64,000 nt of DNA from Gemmatimonadaceae bacterium (GTDB lineage: Bacteria; Gemmatimonadota; Gemmatimonadetes; Gemmatimonadales; Gemmatimonadaceae), in NCBI GenBank assembly GCA_019752115.1, contig JAIEMN010000023.1, positions 1-64,000 on the forward strand, in the 5' to 3' direction. Position 1 is the first letter of the stretch. Every line of letters begins with the position of its first letter. The notes beneath the pieces are model-generated. The model searched no databases and was not told the DNA's origin. It saw nothing but the letters and a program-made list of their open reading frames with translations. This document shows positions 8,130 through 18,689 of this stretch, piece by piece. The position numbers and the translations under genes are program-made.

Positions 8130-9881
8130 TCATGGGCCACCTCCACCGCGCCGATACAGCGCGTCGAACTGTTCGACGTAGCGCGCCTCGACGGCGCGCC
8201 GGATGACCTTCAATGTGGGCGTGAGCAGCCCATTTTCGGGAGTGAAGACGTCGGACACCATGGCCACCGCCTGCACCCGGTCGGTCCGGGCCAGGTCGGT
8301 GTTGACCGTCGCCACCGCGGCCTGCACCTCGGCCTCCACGGCGGGATGGGTGGCCAGGTCCGGCCAGCCCAGCGCCAGCCCGCGCGACGCGGCCCACTGC
8401 TCCACCATCTCCCGTCGGAGCGACACCAGCGCCACGAGATACTTGCGCCCCTCGCCATGGACCACGGCGTGGGCGATCAACGGGGTCGCGGTGAGGGCCG
8501 CCTCGATCGGCAGGGGCGCCACCTTGCGCCCGGTGGAGAGGGCGATGAGCTCCTTGACGCGACCGGTAATGCGCACCGCGCCATCCGGCAGCAGCGCGGC
8601 CTGATCGCCCGTACGCAGCCACGCGCCATCGGCCGTAAAGGCCGCCGCCGTCTCCTCGGCGCGACGCCAATAGCCGGAGAAGGTCAGCGCGCTCCGGGCG
8701 ATCAGCAGTTCGCCCTGCTCGTCCACGCGCAGCTGTGTGCCGGGCATCGGTGGCCCGACGGTATCGAAGCGCGGGGCGGCCGGTCGATTCATCGCCACGC
8801 ACAGATGCTCCGTCTGGCCGTAGGCCCCGAGAATCCGCAGCCCCAGGGCGTCCAGTCGTTCGGCCACGGCAATCGGGAGCGCCGCCCCGCCCGAGGTGGC
8901 CAGGCGCACCCGAGTCCCGATGCGCTGCGCCATGGCGGCGCGAGGGTCCTCACCACGCCCCTCGGCCACTTCGGCCGCTTCGTAGAGCCGTTCGAAGATG
9001 CGCGGCAGCGCGCCGAACAGCGTGGGCTCGTAGTGCGCGGCCACCGGAAAGAGGTCGCTCGGGTCCTCAATGAGCGCCGCCGGCATCCCCACGAGAATGC
9101 GCGTGCACTGGCCGAAGATCCGCTCGGCCGCGTGCGAGTACGGCAGGAAGCTGAGCCCCCGGTCCGCCGCCGTCAGATCCAGCACGGCGGCAATCGACTC
9201 CGCCGACGCCGCCAGATAGCGGTGCGTGATGCACGCGCCCTTGGGGATGCCCGTGGAGCCGGAGGTGTAGATCAGTGCCGCGAGGTGATCGGGCGTTACG
9301 GACTCGCGGCGTGCAGTCAGTCGATCGCGCGCCGTGGGATCCTGCGCGAGCTGCGCAGCCCCCGCGTCGAGGACCGACGCGAGCGTCTGCAGGCGCGCCG
9401 TGCTCGACACCGGCTCGTGCGTATCGAGCACCACGCCGCGCAGGTCGCCGCCGTTCGGCGCGGCCGCCAGTCGCCGCGCCTGCGTGGCGTCATCGGTGAT
9501 CAGCCAACAGGCGCCACTATCCGCCAGCAGCGCATCGATCTGCGCGGGGGCGCTGGAGGGGTACAGGCCCACTCCCACCGCCCCGAGCGCCTGAATGGCC
9601 AGATCGGCAATGGGCCACACGGGGCGATTGCCCGCGAGCACGGCGACCCGATCCCCGGGTGCGACGCCGGCGTCGAGCAGCACGATCGCGAGCGCCTGCA
9701 CCTGCTGGCACCAGGAACCCCAGGTGAGCCGCGCGGATGGCGAAGCGGCTCCCGCGGGATACACCGCAAAGGCCTCCTCGTGCGGGGTCGCCTCGGCGCG
9801 CGCAAAGAAGCGGTGCACGAGCGGCGCATCGCCGCGCGGCACGCGCGTCTCGACATCCACCGGGATCACCGCCGAGGCCAT
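8130..9881 (-). CDS. Long-chain-fatty-acid-CoA ligase-like AMP-binding enzyme
   Basis: A 583-residue member of the long-chain acyl-CoA synthetase branch of the ANL superfamily (FadD15-like). Motifs: YTSGSTGIPKG for ATP phosphates, FLPYSHAAERIF (typical of the long-chain branch), GAYGQTEHL, WLRTGDQAALLPDGAVRITGR at the hinge, and LTPTLKVIRR near the C-terminus in place of the usual SGK lysine motif, again as in the long-chain branch. The ATG lies two bases after the stop of the KASIII-like gene, so the two are almost certainly co-translated. A gap of 91 bases separates it from the TonB receptor gene, which has its own strong ribosome-binding site. Confidence 0.83.
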   Translation of the reverse strand: MASAVIPVDVETRVPRGDAPLVHRFFARAEATPHEEAFAVYPAGAASPSARLTWGSWCQQVQALAIVLLDAGVAPGDRVAVLAGNRPVWPIADLAIQALGAVGVGLYPSSAPAQIDALLADSGACWLITDDATQARRLAAAPNGGDLRGVVLDTHEPVSSTARLQTLASVLDAGAAQLAQDPTARDRLTARRESVTPDHLAALIYTSGSTGIPKGACITHRYLAASAESIAAVLDLTAADRGLSFLPYSHAAERIFGQCTRILVGMPAALIEDPSDLFPVAAHYEPTLFGALPRIFERLYEAAEVAEGRGEDPRAAMAQRIGTRVRLATSGGAALPIAVAERLDALGLRILGAYGQTEHLCVAMNRPAAPRFDTVGPPMPGTQLRVDEQGELLIARSALTFSGYWRRAEETAAAFTADGAWLRTGDQAALLPDGAVRITGRVKELIALSTGRKVAPLPIEAALTATPLIAHAVVHGEGRKYLVALVSLRREMVEQWAASRGLALGWPDLATHPAVEAEVQAAVATVNTDLARTDRVQAVAMVSDVFTPENGLLTPTLKVIRRAVEARYVEQFDALYRRGGGGP

Positions 9882-9883
9882 GG

Positions 9884-10927
9884 TCAGCCCGGCCCCGTGC
9901 TGGCCCAGCGCATCGCCACCGATCCCATCGCGAGCCCCGCGCCTGACCCGGTGAAGACCAGCAGCTGCCCGTCCCGCACCACGCCGGTGCGCACGGCATC
10001 ATCGAGCGCCATCGGCAGACAGGCCGAGCCCGTGTACCCCCACTTTTGCATGATGGTGTGGGCACGCGCGAGCGGCTGTTCGAGCGTCCGCATTACCTGC
10101 ACGATCGTGCTGCGATTGACCTGCGTCCACAACCACAGATCGACGTCGGCCGGCGTGGCGCCGATTCGGCCGAGGACCGAGCGCACGATGCGCGGCCACC
10201 CCTCCTCGTTGACGCTCGCCGGATACTTCTGCACGAAGCGGAGTTTGTTCTGAATGCCCTGCTCGAGCACGATCGGGGTAATGGGGGTGCGCGTCCCGCC
10301 GGCAAAGATGCCCATGCCGTGGCAGTAGCGCCCGTCGGCAAACAGCTCCGACGCGAGTATGCCACGCGGCGAGCCCGTGCGGGGCTGCACCTCCACGAGC
10401 GCCGCCCCCGCCCCGTCGGCGAAGATCGTCACCGTCTTCTTGTCGTGCTGGTCGAGGTACTTGCTCATCGCGTACGCGCCGATCACGAGGACCCGGCGAT
10501 AGCGCTCGTCGGCGCAGAGATACTTCCAGGCCACGTCGAGCGCCGTGACGAAGCCGGCGCAGCCGGCATTGAGGTCGAACGTCCCGGCGTTGACCAACCC
10601 GAGGCGCCCCTGCACCACGCTGGACGTCGCCGGTGAGACGAACTCCGGCGTGTCGGTGGCGATGATCAGCAGATCCACCGACTCCGGCGTCGCGCCGGCC
10701 ATCTCAAGCGCGAGGCGTCCGGCTTCCTCGGCCAGATCCGCGGTGCTTTCGTCGGGGCCGCACCAGTGGCGCTGTTCAATCCCCAGCGTCCCGCTCACGA
10801 AGGGGGCGATGTCTTCACCCAGCATCGCCGACAGCTCGGCGTTCGTGACGATGCGCCGCGGGACAGCGCTGCCGGTGCCGATGATGACGGCCTCGCGATC
10901 GCCGATCGGAATCTGCGGCGCACTCAT
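9884..10927 (-). CDS. KASIII (FabH-like) thiolase-fold protein lacking the canonical His and Asn
   Basis: A 347-residue beta-ketoacyl-ACP-synthase-III-like protein. The thiolase-fold landmarks are present: nucleophilic Cys123 in LNAGCAGF, the N-terminal GTGSAVPRRIVTN segment, and a C-terminal GSGAGLAMGSVAMRW glycine loop. At the place of FabH PHQAN the sequence reads WTQVN (Thr268 instead of His), and at the place of FabH HGNTSAAS it reads WGYTGSAC (Tyr298 instead of Asn). The decarboxylating His/Asn pair is therefore missing, so the protein may be an acyltransferase, a thioesterase-like enzyme or a non-decarboxylating condensing enzyme. It overlaps the LacI-type regulator by four bases (ATGA) and is followed two bases later by an acyl-CoA ligase, a likely substrate supplier. 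Confidence 0.82.
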   Translation of the reverse strand: MSAPQIPIGDREAVIIGTGSAVPRRIVTNAELSAMLGEDIAPFVSGTLGIEQRHWCGPDESTADLAEEAGRLALEMAGATPESVDLLIIATDTPEFVSPATSSVVQGRLGLVNAGTFDLNAGCAGFVTALDVAWKYLCADERYRRVLVIGAYAMSKYLDQHDKKTVTIFADGAGAALVEVQPRTGSPRGILASELFADGRYCHGMGIFAGGTRTPITPIVLEQGIQNKLRFVQKYPASVNEEGWPRIVRSVLGRIGATPADVDLWLWTQVNRSTIVQVMRTLEQPLARAHTIMQKWGYTGSACLPMALDDAVRTGVVRDGQLLVFTGSGAGLAMGSVAMRWASTGPG

Positions 10928-11970
10928 ACGACCGCCTCGGGCGCGGCACCGCTCGTGCCGCGGGCCACCAGTCGCACCCGCAGCGGTCGGCTGGTGGATG
11001 GTGTGGAGGGCCCGGTCACGCGGCGCGCCGCGCGGTCGATCTGTTGCAGCAGCAGACGCGCAGCGCGGGCGCCAAGTTCGCGCGCCGGCATCGCCACGGT
11101 GGTCAGTTCAGGAGTCACGTATCGAGCGAGTTCGATGTCATCACACCCCACCAGGGACAGGTCCCGCGGGAGCTGCACGCCCGCCGTGAGACATTGCTTC
11201 ACCGCGCCGATCGCCATCAGGTCGTTCGCGCAGAAGACCGCCGTGGGTCGCGAGGTCGCCGCGAGCAACGCGCGCATGGAATCCCGGCCGCCCGACACGG
11301 TGGCTGGTGCGCGGCGCCAGAGCGCCGAATCGATGCTCACGCCCGCCTCGCGCAGCGCACGCACAAAGCCGCGCTCCCGCATGCGGAACGCGTAGACGTC
11401 GGACGCCGGTCCGACGAAGCCGATCCGACGATGGCCGAGCTCCAGCAGATGCCGGGCGGCGAGCCGCCCCGCCTCGGCCGCATCCGTCGCCACGCCGGGC
11501 CAGCGCTCGCTGGGTTCATCGATCAGCACGACGTGCATCCCCGCCAGTGCTTCGGCCGGCAGGGCGGCCGCCCCGACGGCATCGAGCAGAATGCCATCGA
11601 CCTGCCGCGCGAGCAGCACATCGAGATGCTGCTTGATGTCGCGGCTCGATTGATCGCAGAGCAGCACCGCGTACCCGGCATCCGCCGCGACCCGTTCGGC
11701 GCCCGTGATCACATCGGCCACGAACGGATTGCGCAGGTCGGGCACGATGAGCCCGAGCGCGAAGGAGCGGCGCCGCGCCAGCGAGCGGGCGACGACGTTC
11801 GGGCGATAGCCAAGCTCGGCCGCCGCGTCGAGCACGCGCTGCCGTGTCGCGACGGCCACGCGGGCCCGCGGATGATTCGAGAGGACGAGCGACGCGGTGG
11901 GTTGGGAGACACCGGCGCGGGCGGCGACGTCATGGACGGTGACGCGGCGCCCCGAGGGAGGGAGGACCAT
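10924..11970 (-). CDS. LacI-family transcriptional regulator
   Basis: A 348-residue repressor-type regulator. The helix-turn-helix (VTVHDVAARAGVSQPTASL) is at about residues 9-27, followed by the hinge helix region RPNVVARSLARR and a periplasmic-binding-protein-like ligand domain (LGLIVPDLRNPFVADVI, VDGILLDAVG, GHRRIGFVG, AVFCANDLMAIGA, LSLVGCDD). The ATG at 11970 puts the helix-turn-helix at the normal N-terminal position; the frame can be extended upstream but would cover the promoter and operator. Its stop overlaps the KASIII-like start (ATGA), so it heads the acyl cluster. A perfect inverted repeat lies 18 bases upstream of the start, implying autoregulation. LacI regulators normally sense sugars, so control of acyl metabolism is notable. 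Confidence 0.9.
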   Translation of the reverse strand: MVLPPSGRRVTVHDVAARAGVSQPTASLVLSNHPRARVAVATRQRVLDAAAELGYRPNVVARSLARRRSFALGLIVPDLRNPFVADVITGAERVAADAGYAVLLCDQSSRDIKQHLDVLLARQVDGILLDAVGAAALPAEALAGMHVVLIDEPSERWPGVATDAAEAGRLAARHLLELGHRRIGFVGPASDVYAFRMRERGFVRALREAGVSIDSALWRRAPATVSGGRDSMRALLAATSRPTAVFCANDLMAIGAVKQCLTAGVQLPRDLSLVGCDDIELARYVTPELTTVAMPARELGARAARLLLQQIDRAARRVTGPSTPSTSRPLRVRLVARGTSGAAPEAVV

Positions 11971-11976
11971 CGCCGG

Positions 11977-12007
11977 ACAATATTCCGCTGCCAATGCGTA
12001 TTGGCAA
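11977..12007 (-). promoter_or_regulatory. Predicted promoter of the LacI-led acyl cluster
   Basis: Read on the minus strand, TTGCCA (12007-12002) and TATTGT (11982-11977) are separated by 19 bases and resemble -35 and -10 boxes. The -10 box ends six bases before the ATG, so the transcript would begin at or next to the start codon; there is no ribosome-binding site. The operator palindrome covers the -35 end and spacer, which fits repression. The 19-base spacer is long, so this is a prediction only. Confidence 0.45.
11989..12006. promoter_or_regulatory. Predicted LacI-type operator
   Basis: TGCCAATGCGTATTGGCA is an 18-bp inverted repeat with 7-base perfect arms and a central CpG step, the classic architecture of LacI-family operators (TG...CG...CA). 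It sits between the LacI-type regulator gene and the divergent LysM gene, overlapping the predicted regulator promoter. It could also affect the divergent gene. Confidence 0.65.
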
Positions 12008-12029
12008 GCATTCCGACCGGCGATCTTTC

Positions 12030-12035
12030 TATCTT
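12030..12035 (+). promoter_or_regulatory. Candidate -10 box of a leaderless transcript (LysM gene)
   Basis: TATCTT ends six bases before the GTG start at 12042, with no ribosome-binding site between. The same spacing recurs before four other first genes in the window (see findings). No convincing -35 box was found. Confidence 0.35.
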
Positions 12036-12041
12036 TCGTAG

Positions 12042-12896
12042 GTGACGACCCCGCCGCCCGCCCCCGACCTGACGCCGCTCCCCGACGCCACCGCCGCCGG
12101 AACGCCGCTGACGCGTCCGGCGCCGGGGTGGTTCCGGGCGGGGGCGGCCGCGCCGCCACGACCGAGCCGCAGCCTGGCCGTACGGGTGCTGGTGGCGCTC
12201 ACCAGTTCCACGGCGCTGCTCGCCACCGTCGCGCTGGTCGCGGCGGCGGCCATCGTGCCCCCGGTTGGCGCGCGACGCGTGGCGCGGGACGCCGCCCTGC
12301 GCGAGGTCGCGGCCCAGCTGTCGGGCGGCGAACACGTGGTCGCGCGGGCGTTCGCCTCCCAGCGCCGCTGGACGGACATGTGGCGAGAATCGTTCGGCGT
12401 GGTGGTCGCGACCGACCGGCGGCTGCTGTACGTGGGCGCGCCACCCACGCCCCTGCTCCGCCCGCGCGACGATGGCCCCCTCGAACTGCTCGTCGAGAGC
12501 TATCCCTACGATGCGGCGTTCACGCTCGATCCGCGCACGATCTGGCGCGGGCGTCTGCGCGGCCTGGTGCTGCGCACGCCCACGGCGCAGGTGGATTTCA
12601 TCGTGAACGACGCCGAGTGGCGCGACGCCGAGCAGGTCGCCGAGGCGAGTGCGCTGGCGCGTCGCAGCGCCACGCGTGAACTCGAACGGCTCGATGAAGA
12701 GCTGCGCGCGCCGGCGCCGACCGCCGCCGTGTATGTGCCCTACGTCGTGCAGCGCGGCGAAACACTCACCGGCCTGGCGCGGCGCTTCCGCACGTCACCC
12801 GATGTCCTGCGGCAGCTCAATCAGCTCACGACCGACGACATAAAAGTCGGGCAGCGCCTGCGCGTGCCGCAGATGCTGCCCGACGATTCCCTCTAG
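12042..12896 (+). CDS. Membrane-anchored LysM-domain protein
   Basis: A 284-residue protein with a Pro-rich cytoplasmic N-terminus (about 1-45), one hydrophobic segment (about 46-73, AVRVLVALTSSTALLATVAL...), a soluble middle domain that I do not recognise, and a C-terminal LysM domain (about 233-277: YVVQRGETLTGLARRFRTSP, then LNQLTTDDIKVGQRLRVP). LysM domains bind peptidoglycan glycan chains, so the protein probably tethers to the cell wall from the inner membrane. The GTG start is chosen because a TATCTT box lies six bases upstream and no ribosome-binding site is present. It is divergent from the LacI-type regulator and convergent with the deoxyhypusine-synthase-like gene. Confidence 0.75.
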   Translation: MTTPPPAPDLTPLPDATAAGTPLTRPAPGWFRAGAAAPPRPSRSLAVRVLVALTSSTALLATVALVAAAAIVPPVGARRVARDAALREVAAQLSGGEHVVARAFASQRRWTDMWRESFGVVVATDRRLLYVGAPPTPLLRPRDDGPLELLVESYPYDAAFTLDPRTIWRGRLRGLVLRTPTAQVDFIVNDAEWRDAEQVAEASALARRSATRELERLDEELRAPAPTAAVYVPYVVQRGETLTGLARRFRTSPDVLRQLNQLTTDDIKVGQRLRVPQMLPDDSL

Positions 12897-12918
12897 CCGC
12901 GCGTGGTGTTGGGCGGGG

Positions 12919-13905
<987 letters not shown>

Positions 13906-13983
13906 GTTCGGGATCGGTTGAGGTGCCTCGCCGCGTCGCCCCCGCGGGTGAGCGGGCGCGCCAGACGGGAGCAGCCGTGCAAT

Positions 13984-16200
<2,217 letters not shown>

Positions 16201-16231
16201 CAGGGAGAAGTATCGGTCGCGTCGCGCCGGT

Positions 16232-16516
16232 TCACACCAGCGCCTCGATCAACGCCGCTTCATCATCGACCCGCACGTAGTGTCCGATGGACTCCACGAA
16301 GCGAAAGGCACTGCCGTGCGCGTCGAGGGCGATCCGTCGGCGGGTGGTGCTGTGCTCGTAGAGGCGCAACTCCCCGACGTCCACCGGCCCCTCGACGTAG
16401 CCGATGAACCAGAAGCTCTTGCTGGCATCGGTCGCGGCGATCCCGAACACCGCAGACAGCGCACGCTGCAGCGGATACCAGTCGGGTGGGCGATAGACGG
16501 GGAAGATGTCGGTCAT
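16232..16516 (-). CDS. Hypothetical 94-aa protein
   Basis: A small, well-formed frame starting MTDIFPVYRPPDWYPLQRAL, with a mixed alpha/beta pattern (SFWFIGYVEGPVDVGELRLY, then FRFVESIGHYVRVDDEAALI) and no signal peptide or membrane segment. I do not recognise a family. The start ATG is taken because it gives a compact domain; upstream extension of the frame runs into the esterase gene on the same strand. It lies 31 bases upstream of the TPR gene and 97 bases downstream of the esterase stop. No function proposed. Confidence 0.6.
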   Translation of the reverse strand: MTDIFPVYRPPDWYPLQRALSAVFGIAATDASKSFWFIGYVEGPVDVGELRLYEHSTTRRRIALDAHGSAFRFVESIGHYVRVDDEAALIEALV

Positions 16517-16613
16517 GGCGGGGGCTACTGAGCGCAGGACGGCGTGCGCCCGTGCCCCGTCACGAATCGTCACGCCCGGGGGCGCCGATGTTCGAACGTA
16601 ACGGCGACCCCGG

Positions 16614-17582
16614 TCACACCCGGGCGCGTACCGCCTCGAGCTGCCGACGGACAAACGCCTCGGTGGCGGCCAACGACGCCCGCGCCTCCGGGAGCACGGC
16701 CGCGAAGAACTGCCAGACGTGTGGCACGCGCGCCCAGAGGGCCAGCTCCACCGCGACGCCGGCCTCTCGGGCACGCGCCGCGACCCGGAGCGTATCGTCG
16801 CGCAGCACTTCGTCGGTGCTCGCATGCAGCAGCAGCGGCGGAAAGCCGTGATAACTCCCATACAGCGGGGAGAGATAGGGCGTCCGGGGATCCGCCGCGC
16901 CGGCGTAGAACTGCGCCGCCCGGCGAATGGTGTCACCGGCAAACATCGCGCACCGCTCAGTGTTTTCGTCGAGCGACGCGCCCGTGCCGGCGAGATCGGT
17001 CCACGGGCTGTATGTGACCACCGCCGCCGGGAGGGGCCAGCCGGCATCACGCGCGGCCATCACAAGCGCGAGTGCGAGCCCGCCCCCCGCGGAGTCGCCG
17101 GCGACCACCAGCCGCTCGGGCGCGACTCCCACGACATCCAGCAGATGGCGATACGCTGCCTTCGCATCGTCGAGTGCCGCCGGATATGGATGCTCGGGTG
17201 CCAGGCGATAGCGCGGGACATACCCGTGCGCGCCGAGGCGCTGCACCAGCGAGCCCACGAGCGAGCGGTGCGTTTCCGGCGAGCAGGCGATGTAGCCGCC
17301 CCCGTGGAGGTACAGCAGGACCGGCGACGTATCGCTCGCCTGCGGGGGGGTAAGCAGTTCGCCCCCCGGCCAGCCGGCACTCGGCGGCAGCTCCCGATAG
17401 TGCGCCCCGGTGGCACGCGCCATCAACCGCCGCGCCGCACGCGGACGGCCCATCTGGCTCCGCACCCAGAGCGGATCGATGGGCCGATGGGCGTGCGGCC
17501 GCATGCGCGCCCGCACGAGCAGCGACACGACGAGCGACTGCCAGCTGGCTGGCGGCACCGGAGTGAGGTCAGGAAAGGCCAC
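16614..17582 (-). CDS. Alpha/beta hydrolase, hormone-sensitive-lipase (HSL) family
   Basis: A 322-residue esterase of the HSL family. The oxyanion-hole motif HGGG (in LLYLHGGGYIA), the nucleophile elbow GDSAGG, the catalytic Asp in HASTDEVLRDD and the catalytic His in RVPHVWQFF are all present and in order. It should cleave short- to medium-chain acyl esters in the cytoplasm. The frame extends upstream to 17624, but that would place the start inside a strong terminator hairpin, so the GTG at 17582 (MAFPDLTPVPPASW) is preferred; no clear ribosome-binding site supports it. Confidence 0.85.
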   Translation of the reverse strand: MAFPDLTPVPPASWQSLVVSLLVRARMRPHAHRPIDPLWVRSQMGRPRAARRLMARATGAHYRELPPSAGWPGGELLTPPQASDTSPVLLYLHGGGYIACSPETHRSLVGSLVQRLGAHGYVPRYRLAPEHPYPAALDDAKAAYRHLLDVVGVAPERLVVAGDSAGGGLALALVMAARDAGWPLPAAVVTYSPWTDLAGTGASLDENTERCAMFAGDTIRRAAQFYAGAADPRTPYLSPLYGSYHGFPPLLLHASTDEVLRDDTLRVAARAREAGVAVELALWARVPHVWQFFAAVLPEARASLAATEAFVRRQLEAVRARV

Positions 17583-17594
17583 GGAGACGAAAAT

Positions 17595-17622
17595 GGGGAC
17601 CTCGCAAGATAGCGAGGTCCCC
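17595..17622 (-). terminator. Intrinsic terminator after the LytTR regulator gene
   Basis: An 11-bp perfect stem (GGGGACCTCGC / GCGAGGTCCCC) with a 6-base loop, followed on the minus strand by ATTTTCG. It separates the response regulator (stop at 17650) from the esterase gene and argues that the esterase start lies downstream of it. Confidence 0.8.
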
Positions 17623-17649
17623 ATGGAGGTGGTGTGGACCGGGCGGGAC

Positions 17650-18471
17650 TCAGCCCACGCCCACCTGCTTCTCGACGCGATCGCGGTAGTGCCGGCTCAG
17701 CCGGAGTCGCGTGCCATCCTCGAGGATGACCACGTAATCGCCCGAGAACCACTGCTGCATTTCGCGCACGCGGTTGAGGTTCACGATCGTCGAGCGGTGG
17801 ATCCGCGCGAACAGGCGCGGGTCGAGCGTTTCCTCGAGATGGCTGATCCGCTCGCGAATGGTGTGCGCGGTCTTGCCGACATGCAGGCGCACGTAGTTGC
17901 GATCGGCCTCGATCCAGTCGATCTCCGTGGTTTTCACGAAGAACATGCGCCCGTCCTGCTTGACCAGGATGCGGCTCGCATAGCGGCCGCCGCCGCCCGC
18001 CGGCGCCGCTGCCCCGCCGTTCCCGGTGTCCGCCTTCGGCTCGGCGCTGCCGCCGTCCGCGAGCCGGCGCACCGTCTCCAGCAGTTCGCCCAGCCGCTCG
18101 GCCGCCTGCGCATTCGCCCGCTGCTTGCGCGCCTTGTCGAAGGCGGCACGGAAGCGCTCGTCGTCGACCGGCTTGAGGACGTAGTCCACCGCATGTACAT
18201 CAAACGCCCGCTGGGCATGTTCATCGTAGGCGGTGATGAACAGCACCATGGGCACCGTGCTGCCGTCGAGCTCCCGGAGCACGCCGAAGCCGTCCAGTCC
18301 CGGCATCTGCACGTCGAGGCAGACCAGATCCGGCTGCAGCTCGCGAATCATCGCCACCGCATCGTGACCGGACTCGGCTTCGCCGACGATTTCGACGTCG
18401 GACTCATTCTGCAGCAGCCGCCGCACACGCTGGCGAGCCAGCGCCTCGTCATCCACGATCAGGACTCGCAC
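17650..18471 (-). CDS. LytTR-type response regulator
   Basis: A 273-residue two-component response regulator. The receiver domain (1-120) has the acidic pair at residues 7-8, the phosphorylatable Asp53 in CLDVQMPG, and Lys100 in VLKPVDDE. A Gly/Ala-rich linker (about 150-168) leads to a LytTR DNA-binding domain (about 170-272: VKTTEIDWIEADRNYVRLH, ARIHRSTIVNLNRV). The GTG at 18471 is chosen because a GGAGG ribosome-binding site lies about 10 bases upstream, whereas the ATG at 18504 has none and would add residues before the receiver. It is divergent from the LytS-type kinase gene at 18690, its obvious partner. Confidence 0.92.
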   Translation of the reverse strand: MRVLIVDDEALARQRVRRLLQNESDVEIVGEAESGHDAVAMIRELQPDLVCLDVQMPGLDGFGVLRELDGSTVPMVLFITAYDEHAQRAFDVHAVDYVLKPVDDERFRAAFDKARKQRANAQAAERLGELLETVRRLADGGSAEPKADTGNGGAAAPAGGGGRYASRILVKQDGRMFFVKTTEIDWIEADRNYVRLHVGKTAHTIRERISHLEETLDPRLFARIHRSTIVNLNRVREMQQWFSGDYVVILEDGTRLRLSRHYRDRVEKQVGVG

Positions 18472-18598
18472 GCGATTTCTCCCTCCAAGGGCAGGATCCA
18501 CCATGGCACGTGCGCGCGTTCCCATGCATCATGGCACAGTCACGCTGGCGCACATCACAGAACGAGGGGATGGTTGCACAATTTCCCGTCGAGCGAAA

Positions 18599-18618
18599 GT
18601 GCAGCCAGCAGGCTGCAC
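18599..18618. promoter_or_regulatory. Palindrome between the divergent LytTR and LytS genes
   Basis: GTGCAGCC-AGCA-GGCTGCAC, a perfect 8-bp inverted repeat in the 218-base divergent intergenic region. It has no T-tract on either side, so an operator is more likely than a terminator. LytTR proteins usually bind direct repeats, so the binder may be a different regulator. Confidence 0.45.
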
Positions 18619-18689
18619 GTGCTCCCCAGCATTACTACGGATCCGCCGGCTCGTAGTTCCACCGATCGCCCGATTCTCCTCGCGCCCGC

